This document shows positions 47,155-55,601 of a DNA stretch of 64,000 bases, piece after piece. Each line of letters starts with the position of its first letter. Positions within the stretch are counted from its first letter, which is position 1. This DNA comes from Acetobacter sicerae (GTDB lineage: Bacteria > Pseudomonadota > Alphaproteobacteria > Acetobacterales > Acetobacteraceae): positions 434,001 through 498,000 of the forward strand of contig NZ_JAAABN010000001.1 in the NCBI RefSeq assembly GCF_011516765.1, in the 5' to 3' direction. The notes below the pieces were generated by a model. That model saw only the letters and a list, made by a program, of their open reading frames with translations, did not search any database and was not told where the DNA came from. The position numbers and the translations under genes were made by a program.

Positions 47155-48024
47155 GTGCAACCATATGAGCGGCGCTCCGGAGACGGTCAAGTTGTCCGCC
47201 CCGCAATCCCCTCCCTTTCTGACCTTCCCGAGACCACGAATGGCACCCTTTTGGGGGGGCGCATCGTCTATCACCAGTTCCGGCAGGGTTACCGTACAGG
47301 GCTCGAACCCGTCCTGATGGCGGCCCTCATTCCCGCCCGTCCGGGAAACCGCGTGCTGGAAGCCGGATGCGGCGCTGGCGCTGGCCTGCTGTGCCTCAAG
47401 GCCCGCGTGGAGAATCTCGCTGTCACGGGATTTGAAATCGATCCCGCGACAGCCGCTCTGGCCCGAATCAATCTCATCCTTAACGCCTGCAACGATACTG
47501 AAATTGTTACGAACGATATCTGCAATGCTGGTCAGATTTTACGCGACGCCCCCGAAACGCCGCCTTTCCGATTCGATCATATTTTCGCCAATCCCCCGTG
47601 GCATCAGGAAAATGCGACCGCCTCGCCCGAACCCCGCCGGGACAAGGCCCGTCGCGCCAGAAAGGACACCCTGCATCGCTGGATTTCCACTTTTGCCGGC
47701 CTTCTCAGGGAAAAAGGCTCCCTGACGCTTGCGATTCCCAGCACACGGCTGGCTGAAACACTCGCTGCCTGTGAAAAGGTGCGGATCGGTAGCGCCGAAA
47801 TCATTCCCTTGTGGCCGCATGAGGGAGAAGAATCCCGGATCGTGCTGATTCGCGCCCGTCGCGGAGGACAGGCGGGCTCCAGAATCCTGCCGGGATTAGT
47901 CCTGCATAAGGATGATGGCAGTTTCACTCCTGCCGCAGAGGCGATCCTGAGAAACGGGCAGCCTCTTTTCCCCGAGTCCTTCCGGAGCCCGAGGCGAGTC
48001 TCCGGGCATCAGAAAGAACTCTGA
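47155..48024 (+). CDS. tRNA1(Val) A37 N6-methyltransferase-like protein
   Basis: 289 residues; SAM-dependent methyltransferase starting at a GTG with AAGGGA upstream. Motif I is VLEAGCGAGAGLLCL, and motif IV is IFANPPWHQEN, an NPPW variant of the N6-adenine signature. The preceding segment YRTGLEPVLMAALIPARPG is characteristic of the TrmN6/YfiC group, which methylates A37 next to the anticodon of tRNA-Val1. Substrate assignment is by family resemblance. Confidence 0.85.
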   Translation: MQPYERRSGDGQVVRPAIPSLSDLPETTNGTLLGGRIVYHQFRQGYRTGLEPVLMAALIPARPGNRVLEAGCGAGAGLLCLKARVENLAVTGFEIDPATAALARINLILNACNDTEIVTNDICNAGQILRDAPETPPFRFDHIFANPPWHQENATASPEPRRDKARRARKDTLHRWISTFAGLLREKGSLTLAIPSTRLAETLAACEKVRIGSAEIIPLWPHEGEESRIVLIRARRGGQAGSRILPGLVLHKDDGSFTPAAEAILRNGQPLFPESFRSPRRVSGHQKEL

Positions 48025-48240
48025 CTCCCCACTGCTCTGCAGGGAACAGAGATGCTGCCACGCATTTTGCGAAACACTCTCTTCACTTGACATCCCTCTT
48101 CATTGAGCGGCTGCATACTGACCGTGCAGCCACTGATGGCTCTGTCCCGCTCGCTTCCGGCCCTGATGACGTTCCGAAATACGGAATGCGCGTCCCACGA
48201 CCGGACCGGCCAAGGGGGAACATTCAAAGGGGAAACACCG

Positions 48241-48795
48241 ATGAGCAAGTCACCTGCTTCCAGCAAAGTCGAACAGGCGCGTTCTGCTGAGGTCCAGCAT
48301 TATCTGGGCACACCTTCGGACCTGCCAAAGGAAGGCGTGGAAAATATTTCCGCCGCTCTCCGCGCCCTGCTTGCTGACGTCTTCGCTCTTTATCTGAAAA
48401 CGAAGAATTTCCACTGGCACATGAGCGGTCGCCACTTCCGCGACCTGCATCTGATGCTGGACGATCAGGGTGCGGAACTGCTCGCCATGACCGATCCGCT
48501 GGCCGAACGCGCCCGCCGCATCGGAGGTATCACGGTCCATTCGATTGGCGAGATCAGCCGTCTGCAGCGCATCAAGGACAATGACGCCGTCTATGTCGAT
48601 GCGCCTGACATGATCGCCGAACTGTGTGAGGACAACAAGCAACTGGTCGCCGCCATGCGTCAGGTACATGGTCTGACGGACGAGGTCGGCGACTGCGCCA
48701 CGACAAGCCTGCTGGAAAACTGGATCGACGAAAGCGAAAAGCGGACGTGGTTCCTGTTTGAAGTCACACGCACCACGTTTGGCGCGAACAGCTGA
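48241..48795 (+). CDS. dps: Dps-family DNA-binding ferritin
   Basis: Mini-ferritin that oxidises and stores iron with peroxide and protects DNA. The ATG at 48241, with AAAGGGGAA upstream, gives 184 residues; the longer open frame from 48103 is non-coding in character. Ferroxidase residues lie in KTKNFHWHMSGRHFRDLHLMLDDQ and the C-terminal helix EKRTWFLFEVTR fits Dps. The N-terminal tail (SKSPASSKVEQARS) is basic and flexible, suitable for DNA contact. A 216-base region upstream may hold a stress promoter; I cannot name the regulator. Confidence 0.93.
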   Translation: MSKSPASSKVEQARSAEVQHYLGTPSDLPKEGVENISAALRALLADVFALYLKTKNFHWHMSGRHFRDLHLMLDDQGAELLAMTDPLAERARRIGGITVHSIGEISRLQRIKDNDAVYVDAPDMIAELCEDNKQLVAAMRQVHGLTDEVGDCATTSLLENWIDESEKRTWFLFEVTRTTFGANS

Positions 48796-48797
48796 TC

Positions 48798-48835
48798 AAA
48801 AAAGGCCTGAAGACTCGGAAGAGTTCTTCAGGCCT
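48798..48835 (-). terminator. Rho-independent terminator of the TPR-protein gene
   Basis: AGGCCTGAAGA (48803-48813) pairs perfectly with TCTTCAGGCCT (48825-48835); CTC/GAG extends the stem. The A run at 48798-48803 reads as a T run on the minus strand. It begins three bases after the dps stop codon and may also limit dps transcripts. Confidence 0.85.
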
Positions 48836-48861
48836 GCCTGCTGACTATCCGCAGCACAAAA

Positions 48862-49467
48862 TCAGGTGGGACGCCCGAAGGCTTTCAGCTGGAGCTTTTC
48901 GAACTTCTTCGCGGCTCCCGGCAACTGCGGATCAAGCTCCATCACACGCTGCCAGGCCTTTAAAGCAGCCTGCCCGTCTCCTGCGGCATCTTCGGCGGCA
49001 GTCAGAAGCTGCCAGCTTACGGCATCATTTCCATCATGCTGAAGCGCGACGCCAAGGTCACTGATCGCGCCGCTGGTATCGCCACCCATAAGCCGCCCCT
49101 GCGCCCGTAGCCGCCATAGAACGGCAACGTCATTCTGCAATGACAGAGCCGCTCCGAAATCCTCAACAGCCTCACCGGGCTTCTCGCTCGACAGCTCACG
49201 TGCGGCCCGCCGCATGAGCAGTCTGGTCGCGGGTCTGATGGACTGTGTACGGAGTTCCTCAAGCTGTCCCCGGATCAGCGCTGCTTCCGTAGGGTTTTTT
49301 GACGCTGCAAGCTGAGCCACAAGCCCGGCCTTCTTGGTCTCCACCGAGAGCTTCTGCGGTGAGGCGGGTGTCGTGGCAGGAGCCGCTTTCGTAGCCGCAG
49401 GTTCAGCATGCGCAGCTGTCGCGGTCAGCAGGAAGACCAGAGCAGCAAAGGGAGAAATTCTGTTCAT
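48862..49467 (-). CDS. Exported TPR protein of unknown function
   Basis: About 201 residues from the ATG at 49467. The Sec signal peptide (SPFAALVFLLTATAAHAEP) is followed by an Ala/Thr-rich stretch and three TPR-like units (FGAALSLQNDVAVLWRLRA, ISDLGVALQHDGNDAVSWQL, LKAWQRVMELDPQLPGA). It acts as a periplasmic adaptor, partner unknown. The ribosome binding site overlaps the terminator of rpmJ. Confidence 0.8.
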   Translation of the reverse strand: MNRISPFAALVFLLTATAAHAEPAATKAAPATTPASPQKLSVETKKAGLVAQLAASKNPTEAALIRGQLEELRTQSIRPATRLLMRRAARELSSEKPGEAVEDFGAALSLQNDVAVLWRLRAQGRLMGGDTSGAISDLGVALQHDGNDAVSWQLLTAAEDAAGDGQAALKAWQRVMELDPQLPGAAKKFEKLQLKAFGRPT

Positions 49468-49473
49468 ACAACG

Positions 49474-49521
49474 AAAAAACCCGCCTTTTGGGTCCGTTTC
49501 CAGAGCCAGTGGGCGGGTTTT
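49474..49521 (-). terminator. Rho-independent terminator of rpmJ
   Basis: GGAAAACCCGCC read on the minus strand pairs with GGCGGGTTTT (arms 49512-49521 and 49476-49485). A T run of six follows. The right arm ends only seven bases before the TPR gene start, so this stem could also affect translation of that gene. Confidence 0.8.
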
Positions 49522-49554
49522 CCTGTGCATGGGATCATCAGGTTGATCGAAGGA

Positions 49555-49680
49555 TCAGCCCTGACGAGCCTTCATGCGCGGGTTCTTCTTGTTGATGACG
49601 TAGACGCGACCGCGACGACGCACAACGCGGCAGTCCTTGTCGCGGACTTTTGCCGACTTGAGGCTGTTTCTGATCTTCAT
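49555..49680 (-). CDS. rpmJ: 50S ribosomal protein L36
   Basis: 41 residues, too short to stand out as an open frame. The sequence begins [20 protein letters not shown] and continues [21 protein letters not shown]. This is the type without the four zinc-binding Cys (one Cys remains), the alternative L36 found in many Proteobacteria. It has its own terminator downstream (49474-49521). Confidence 0.94.
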   Translation of the reverse strand: MKIRNSLKSAKVRDKDCRVVRRRGRVYVINKKNPRMKARQG

Positions 49681-49856
49681 AACTCGTCTCTTCTATCCGT
49701 CTGCGGCCGGTGTCCGCATGAAAAAGTTGCTGCGACATACGCAGCCAAAGCGGAAAAGTCAATGCAAAGAGCGGTTTTCTCTGCATCAGAAGTACACAAC
49801 CGTGTCTTGGGCATGACCTGTGTCGGATCTTCCGGCGATAATGCGCGTGCCTCCTG

Positions 49857-50798
49857 CTACTCCTGCAAAACAGGCTCGGCACCAGCGGGCGCCAGCTTCT
49901 TCAATGTCCGCGCCAGAACCCGGAAATCCTCACTCCGTGGCGATTTCAGCCGCCAGCCCAAGCCGATTGTGCGCCACGCCGGCCCTCCGGTCACCGGGCG
50001 CGCCACCACCCCTGTTCCGTCAAGAATGCCGGAAGCGACAGCCAGTTCGGGCAGAAGCCCCACACCAAGATCCTCGCCTATCATACGGACCAGTGTGTGC
50101 AGGGAAGACGCCGTGTGGGCCGACTCAGGCTCACTTCCTGCCCAGTTACGCTCCTGACGACAGACATCGACCGTCTGATCGCGGAGACAGTGCCCATCTT
50201 CCAGCAGCACCATGCGTTCTTCAGTGAGCATCTCCAGCGGTACGGCCGGAAGCTTCGCCAGTTCATGATTCCGTGGCAGCGCCAGCACGAACGGATCGCG
50301 CCAGAGAGGGATCGTTTCCAGCCCTTCGCACACGCAGGGCATGGCGAGGAGCATGGCATCCAGCCGTCCGATGGTGATTTTTTCTATCAGACGCTCCGTC
50401 ATGTCTTCCGTAATGATGAGACGGATCTGCGGGAACCATTCCCGCACAAGAGGAATCAGCCGAGGCAGAATGAAAGGACCAATCGTCGGGATGACGCCCA
50501 GCCTGACCGGCCCCGTCATCGGCTCACGCGATGCCTGGGCGATCTGCGCAATCCCTTCGAGAAGTTCCAGCGCCACACGGGCCCGTCGCACGACTTCTTC
50601 ACCGAGCAGCGTAAACACCACACGCTTGCCGACCTCCCGGTCCAGCAGACTGGCGTCAAGCTGCCGTTCCAGCGCCAGAATCCCGGCGGACAGGGTGGAC
50701 TGCGTCACGGCGCAGGCGGAAGCGGCTCTTCCGAAATGGCGTAACTCCGCCAGTGCCAGCAGATAACGGAGTTGCTGGGGAGAAGGCAGGATCATCAT
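49857..50798 (-). CDS. oxyR: Peroxide-sensing LysR-family regulator OxyR
   Basis: 313 residues from an ATG at 50798 with GGAG eight bases upstream. N-terminal winged helix (YLLALAELRHFGRAASACAV) and a C-terminal sensor domain. The redox pair is intact: LLEDGHCLRDQTVDVC has Cys at about 204 and 213, the same nine-residue spacing as Escherichia coli Cys199/Cys208. It is divergent from ahpC, its expected target. Confidence 0.95.
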   Translation of the reverse strand: MMILPSPQQLRYLLALAELRHFGRAASACAVTQSTLSAGILALERQLDASLLDREVGKRVVFTLLGEEVVRRARVALELLEGIAQIAQASREPMTGPVRLGVIPTIGPFILPRLIPLVREWFPQIRLIITEDMTERLIEKITIGRLDAMLLAMPCVCEGLETIPLWRDPFVLALPRNHELAKLPAVPLEMLTEERMVLLEDGHCLRDQTVDVCRQERNWAGSEPESAHTASSLHTLVRMIGEDLGVGLLPELAVASGILDGTGVVARPVTGGPAWRTIGLGWRLKSPRSEDFRVLARTLKKLAPAGAEPVLQE

Positions 50799-50945
50799 GG
50801 CCGACGCTCCGCTCAATCGATTTCATCAATAGTATTATGATAAATTATTCATTGGCATGATTGCCGCAGCATGGCCATAGATACGTTCAGCGGCGCGCCA
50901 TATCGACGCACTGCACTGTTACCGAGATATGCAAGGAGCATTCCG
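50799..50945. promoter_or_regulatory. oxyR-ahpC divergent promoter region with dyad
   Basis: Between oxyR and ahpC, 50825-50841 reads ATCA-N9-TGAT, an AT-rich dyad containing ATAG. Only partial agreement with the OxyR spacing (ATAG-N7-CTAT-N7-ATAG-N7-CTAT) can be seen, so this is a candidate OxyR box rather than a sure one. Confidence 0.45.
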
Positions 50946-51488
50946 ATGCTGACCGTTGGCGACAAGTTTCCTTCCTTTGACCTGACTTCCGTTCCGGGTG
51001 GTCCGGAAGGCCTGAACGGCAAGTTCGTTCAGATTTCCGACTCATCTGATGCAGGCAAGTGGAAGATCGTGTTCTTCTGGCCGAAGGACTTCACCTTCGT
51101 CTGCCCGACCGAGATCGTGGCGTTCGGCAAGCTGGCGAAAGACTTCGCAGACCGTGACGCCGTCGTTTACGGCGTGTCGATCGACAGCGAATTCGTCCAC
51201 CTGAACTGGCGTCTGCACCATGAGGACCTCAAGAAGCTTGAGATCCCCATGCTGTCCGACATCAAGCGCGAGCTGTCCGAATCCCTCGGCGTGATCGCTG
51301 CCGGTCCGGGTGTTGCTCTGCGCGCCACGTTCATCGTCGACCCACAGGGCATCATCCGCCACGTGTCGGTCAACGACCTGTCGGTCGGCCGTAACCCTCA
51401 GGAAGTCCTGCGCGTTCTCGATGGTCTCCAGAGCGACGAGCTGTGCCCGTGCAACTGGAAACAGGGCGACGACTTCCTGAAGGTCTGA
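50946..51488 (+). CDS. ahpC: Alkyl hydroperoxide reductase AhpC
   Basis: Two-Cys peroxiredoxin reducing H2O2, organic peroxides and peroxynitrite. The ATG at 50946 follows an AAGGAG site; the frame is open from 50871. 180 residues, with peroxidatic Cys 53 in FTFVCPTEI and a C-terminal ELCPCNWKQGDDF carrying two Cys close together. This CPC tail resembles the mycobacterial AhpC, which is recycled by AhpD rather than AhpF. The ahpD gene follows after 143 bases. Confidence 0.96.
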   Translation: MLTVGDKFPSFDLTSVPGGPEGLNGKFVQISDSSDAGKWKIVFFWPKDFTFVCPTEIVAFGKLAKDFADRDAVVYGVSIDSEFVHLNWRLHHEDLKKLEIPMLSDIKRELSESLGVIAAGPGVALRATFIVDPQGIIRHVSVNDLSVGRNPQEVLRVLDGLQSDELCPCNWKQGDDFLKV

Positions 51489-51631
51489 TCCTTCCGGAAC
51501 ACCGAAACGCTGCGGGGTGCGCCCTCGCCTGCTCCGCAGCGTTCCACCTGGCTGGTTTCCGTTTTTCCAGCCCAGCTACCAGTCCAGTTACCGGGACTAT
51601 GTCCTGCCCCCATGAAATAGAGTGAAGCATC

Positions 51632-52156
51632 ATGTCGTTTGAAGCCCTGAAAGAGCGCCTGCCCGATTACGCGAAAGACCTCCGCCTCAATCTCAGCAGC
51701 CTTGCTTCCGACATCACGCTGAACGAGCAGCAGCTTGCAGGCACCTTCGTCGCCACAGCCATCGCTTCCCGCAATGAGGAAGTGACCAAGGCCATCATCG
51801 CAGAATTCAGTGAGAAGCTGAGCCCGGAAGCACTGAACGCGGCCAAAGCCGCGGCCGCCATCATGGGCATGAACAACATCTATTACCGCTTCACCCACAT
51901 AATGGGTGGCGACTACACCCAGATGCCCGCCAAGCTCCGCATGAGCGTGATCGCCCGTCCCGGTGTGGACAAGGTGGACTTTGAACTCTGGTCCCTCGCC
52001 GTTTCCGCCATCAATGGCTGCGAGATGTGCGTGAAGAGCCATGAACACGCCGTGCGTGAAGGTGGACTGACCAGCGAGCAGGTTCAGACGTCCGTGCGCA
52101 TTGCGGCGACCGTGCACGGCATTGCCGTCGCGTTGCAGGCCGAACCAGTCGCCTGA
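51632..52156 (+). CDS. ahpD: Alkyl hydroperoxidase AhpD
   Basis: Reduces AhpC, in other bacteria using lipoamide-linked electrons. 174 residues, all helical, carboxymuconolactone-decarboxylase family. The catalytic set falls at the same numbers as in the Mycobacterium tuberculosis enzyme: Glu118, Cys130, Cys133 and His137 ([14 protein letters not shown]). It is paired with the mycobacterial-type AhpC upstream and ends at a strong terminator (52200-52233). Confidence 0.96.
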   Translation: MSFEALKERLPDYAKDLRLNLSSLASDITLNEQQLAGTFVATAIASRNEEVTKAIIAEFSEKLSPEALNAAKAAAAIMGMNNIYYRFTHIMGGDYTQMPAKLRMSVIARPGVDKVDFELWSLAVSAINGCEMCVKSHEHAVREGGLTSEQVQTSVRIAATVHGIAVALQAEPVA

Positions 52157-52199
52157 AACACGTCTGGAAGACACAGGCTGTCCTCACAGGACGCATGAC

Positions 52200-52233
52200 A
52201 GGGGCATCAGTGCGAAGCACTGTGCCCCTTTTT
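52200..52233 (+). terminator. Rho-independent terminator of ahpC-ahpD
   Basis: AGGGGCA pairs with TGCCCCT, with an inner GTGC/GCAC stem and a GAA loop, followed by TTTTT. It lies about 45 bases after the ahpD stop codon. Confidence 0.9.
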
Positions 52234-52256
52234 CGTATCGTCAGGCCATAACCGTC

Positions 52257-53150
52257 TCAGGGCGCGATCGGTGGTGCCACAAGCAGGTACGTCATGCCTC
52301 GACGGTAGGAGATCAGCATGATCCGACGCCGCAGGAAATCCGTTCCCAGCAGCGCATAGGGCACCCGCATCGGGGCTATGGCCAGTTCGATATCCCGATC
52401 AATGCTGGCGCCGATCTGAACCGTCCTGAAGCGATGAAGCCAGGCGTCGAGATACTGGCCATCCGGTCCGCGCGTGCCGACATTTTCGTCCTTTTCAAGG
52501 CTCGCGCCCTGCACGCCAGCCAGCGAGACCGGGATTGTCGTCCGGTTTGAACCGCTGTCCAGAACGGCCATCAGCGAACGATCATCCAGTCTGATCGGTA
52601 GAAAGACACGGGCGGCCGGATCAGCAGGAAAAGCCATCCGATCAGCGGGCGGCACATTGTCCGGAATGCAGGCGTTTCCTGATATCAGCGCCATGCGGTG
52701 ATGGGGCAGGTCAAACAGCACGTCATAACCACTCAGAAAATCGGCGCCGAACAGGCCCGCTACCGGCAGACCGGCCACGGACCCGACCGGTATCTTCGCC
52801 AGCAGAAATGTCGCTTCCAGGGCTTTAAGTCGCCCCAGTTGCAGGGAACTGACCCGCACGATGGGAGTCGCAATATCACTGCCTACAGCGTGCATCGTCA
52901 GGCTCTGTCCTGTCTCTGACAATCCGAATTCTTTTGCCGCCTCAGGCGTGATCACGGAACGCCCTGCCCCCGTATCCACGAGCATGGCGGCAGCATGTCC
53001 GTTCAGCCGCACCTGCACGACCGGAAACTCGGTGTCAGGCAGAACGGGAAGCACCTCGGAAAAACTTTGCGGACAGAAAGATGAGGGGATGGAGCGCGTG
53101 CACGCGACCAGAGGCATCAGAAGGACAATCAGGCAGAAGGCGCGTCGCAT
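52257..53150 (-). CDS. Lipoprotein with two retropepsin-like aspartyl protease domains
   Basis: About 297 residues from the ATG at 53150. Signal: RRAFCLIVLLMPLVAC, lipobox LVAC, so likely membrane-anchored. Two aspartyl-protease half-sites are present: MLVDTGAGRSVITPEAA (about residue 65) and LMAVLDSGSNRTTIP (about 190), each followed by a GLFGADF- or LLGTDF-like segment. Both catalytic Asp are kept, giving a single-chain pseudo-dimer as in pepsin. Periplasmic peptidase of unknown target. The open frame continues to 53294 with a less likely start. Confidence 0.82.
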   Translation of the reverse strand: MRRAFCLIVLLMPLVACTRSIPSSFCPQSFSEVLPVLPDTEFPVVQVRLNGHAAAMLVDTGAGRSVITPEAAKEFGLSETGQSLTMHAVGSDIATPIVRVSSLQLGRLKALEATFLLAKIPVGSVAGLPVAGLFGADFLSGYDVLFDLPHHRMALISGNACIPDNVPPADRMAFPADPAARVFLPIRLDDRSLMAVLDSGSNRTTIPVSLAGVQGASLEKDENVGTRGPDGQYLDAWLHRFRTVQIGASIDRDIELAIAPMRVPYALLGTDFLRRRIMLISYRRGMTYLLVAPPIAP

Positions 53151-53421
53151 TCCACGTCTTTTGCCTTCTCTGACAGCGTGACGCCACTCCTGAGGCTTCC
53201 AACGAGTATTCCGATGGACCGGAATCGCTGCAGGAAACAGTCCTCTTTTCTTTTCGGGAACAAAGCCGCCCAGAAACTCAGGGATCGCCGCCATATCACG
53301 ACCGGCAACCTTTTGATTTTCCTAAAAATGACAGTTTTTTTGAAAGGGGGGTTGCAAGTCCTGAAAACGTCATTATAAAGCCGCTCAACGACGACGCAGA
53401 ACGCGGCATCGTTAGAAAAAA

Positions 53422-53491
<70 letters not shown>

Positions 53492-53498
<7 letters not shown>

Positions 53499-53527
53499 CT
53501 TTCCTGATACTATCAGAAAGTGGCGCG
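53492..53527. repeat. Inverted repeat starting inside the tRNA-Asp 3' end
   Basis: CGCGCCACTTTCCTGATA (53492-53509) pairs with TATCAGAAAGTGGCGCG (53511-53527) apart from one bulged base. The left arm covers the last seven bases of the tRNA. No T tract follows. Confidence 0.75.
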
Positions 53528-53726
53528 GTTGCCCTCTTCAAAAGCGCAACCATCCTATTAGATATTTTCCAAAATACAGAAATGACTGTAGACTTGGTCC
53601 TCTCTATTTCCGAATAGATCGTCCCAGCAATTTGTCTGTCTGGCCGTGTGGACCGGTAGAACTGTCTCCCATCGCCATACCCTCTCGCGAGAAGTATCAG
53701 CGATAAAGAAACAGTCCTTCCTTTCC

Positions 53727-55067
53727 TCAGGACTCTGTTTTTTCGACCAGTTTTCCGAACTGCCCATCGAAGCGCGCACGATCAGCCTCACGCAGACGCA
53801 CAAGCACGTCCATGTGCGTTTCATGATCCTCCCGAGTAACAACCTCGCCGTGCTGATACAGCCACGCCAGAGCGTCACCAGCCTCGACCGGAATGCTATA
53901 ACGCAGCAGTTCCATGGCATGCACCATATGGGCATCAATGGCTGACATCAGTTCCGGCAGGCCGTCTCCCGTGATGGCCGAGATGGGCACAGCTGTACCG
54001 TGATGCTCCACCTGCTCTGGGCCGCCCAGAAGATCGGCTTTGTTGAGCACTTCGATGACACGGGAACGCCATTCCGGATCCAGCATTCCGTCCCGCTCCA
54101 TGCCGGACAGCACGGACAGCACATCGGCCTTCTGGGCATCCGTATCAGGATGCGCGATATCCCGCACATGCAGGATGATGTCGGCCTCGGCGACTTCTTC
54201 CAGTGTGGCGCGGAACGCTGCGATCAGTTCTGTCGGCAGGTCGCTGATAAAGCCCACAGTGTCGGACAGGATCACCTGTCGTCCTGACGGCAGACTGATC
54301 GCCCGCATCGTCGGGTCCAGCGTGGCGAAGAGCTGATCCTGCGCATAGACCGACGCGCCGGTCAGTGCATTGAACAGCGTCGATTTGCCAGCATTGGTGT
54401 AGCCCACGAGCGCCACGATCGGGAACGGCACACGTCGGCGCGCGCTCCGATGGAGCCCACGGGTACGGCGCACCTGTTCCAGCTCACGCTTGAGGCGAAC
54501 GATGCGGTCTCCAATGATTCTCCTGTCAGCCTCGATCTGCGTTTCACCCGGTCCACCGAGGAAGCCGAAACCACCGCGCTGACGTTCCAGATGGGTCCAC
54601 AGACGGACAAGACGCGATCTCTGATATTCCAGATGCGCCAGTTCGACCTGAAGACTACCTTCCCGCGTGGCGGCTCTGGCGCCGAAGATATCGAGAATGA
54701 GACCAGTCCGGTCGATCACCTTGCAACCGAGCGCTTTTTCAAGATTGCGCTGCTGACCGGGGGACAGCTTGGCGTCGATGACGACAACCTTGATCTCTTT
54801 TTCAGCAACGGCTTCGCGCAGGGATTCCACCTGCCCTGTTCCAAGCAGGGTCGCGGGTCGGCGCGCCCTGAGAAGCAGAACGGCTTTCAGCACAACCACC
54901 AGCCCGATGGAGGATGTCAGGCCAACGGCCTCATCCAGTCGTGCTTCGGCCGCCCTGACATCCTGATCGCGGTCAGGCTTTTCCCAAGGCAGGATAACGG
55001 CGGCCCGTGTGGCGGGCGTGGCTGTTTCAGTAGGTATCGTCGACAAGAGTTTCGTCGCTCTCCGCAT
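53727..55067 (-). CDS. hflX: GTPase HflX
   Basis: Ribosome-associated GTPase for rescue of stressed ribosomes. About 446 residues from the ATG at 55067, which lies inside the end of hfq; a TTG 18 bases further in is also possible. The HflX N-domain shows [14 protein letters not shown] and [14 protein letters not shown]; the G domain has [25 protein letters not shown] and NKAD. The open frame extends to 55187 but the extra residues are out of character. It is translationally linked to hfq. Confidence 0.93.
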   Translation of the reverse strand: MRRATKLLSTIPTETATPATRAAVILPWEKPDRDQDVRAAEARLDEAVGLTSSIGLVVVLKAVLLLRARRPATLLGTGQVESLREAVAEKEIKVVVIDAKLSPGQQRNLEKALGCKVIDRTGLILDIFGARAATREGSLQVELAHLEYQRSRLVRLWTHLERQRGGFGFLGGPGETQIEADRRIIGDRIVRLKRELEQVRRTRGLHRSARRRVPFPIVALVGYTNAGKSTLFNALTGASVYAQDQLFATLDPTMRAISLPSGRQVILSDTVGFISDLPTELIAAFRATLEEVAEADIILHVRDIAHPDTDAQKADVLSVLSGMERDGMLDPEWRSRVIEVLNKADLLGGPEQVEHHGTAVPISAITGDGLPELMSAIDAHMVHAMELLRYSIPVEAGDALAWLYQHGEVVTREDHETHMDVLVRLREADRARFDGQFGKLVEKTES

Positions 55068-55353
55068 GAAGGATATGGTGCTGATCCGCTTCCGTCTCAA
55101 CAGTGACGCCAGCCTTGCCGGACGTTGTCTCGACAATATTGACCGGAGCAAGTGGCATGACGGTGCTGATGGCGTGCTTGTAGACAAGCTGGGTGTGACC
55201 GTCCCTGCGGAGCAGGATCACACTATCGTCAAACCAGGTGATAACGCCCTGAAGCTTGACGCCGTTGACGAGAAAGATCGTAACCGGAGCCTTCCCCCGT
55301 CTGACATGACCGAGAAATACGTCCTGGACGTTCTGAGGCGGTGTCTTTGCCAC
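55027..55353 (-). CDS. hfq: RNA chaperone Hfq
   Basis: Hexameric Sm-like protein that pairs small RNAs with mRNAs. The GTG at 55353, with AGGA eight bases upstream, yields 108 residues beginning [19 protein letters not shown], the conserved Hfq start. Sm1: [20 protein letters not shown]; Sm2: LVYKHAIST. The C-terminal tail is acidic and contains histidines ([21 protein letters not shown]), longer than in Rhizobiales. It overlaps hflX. Confidence 0.95.
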   Translation of the reverse strand: MAKTPPQNVQDVFLGHVRRGKAPVTIFLVNGVKLQGVITWFDDSVILLRRDGHTQLVYKHAISTVMPLAPVNIVETTSGKAGVTVETEADQHHILHAESDETLVDDTY

Positions 55354-55601
55354 GATCGGAGTCCTGTTCTTCTTTGTTCTTGTTGCCCGGTATGATTCGA
55401 GGCTTACCTCTGTCATTACGCTCACAAACGTGAAGCTCAAAGACCGGACCTGTCATCCAGATTAATTTTGACGACAAATATGCCGTGATCAACGCAGGCG
55501 ACATGCCCGCTTCCCCACGATCTGTCCAGCCCTCTGGACACATCCCAGCAAGCCAGCATACGGGACGGGAACAGGAGAAGTCCGCTTCCCGAAAGACAGG
55601 A

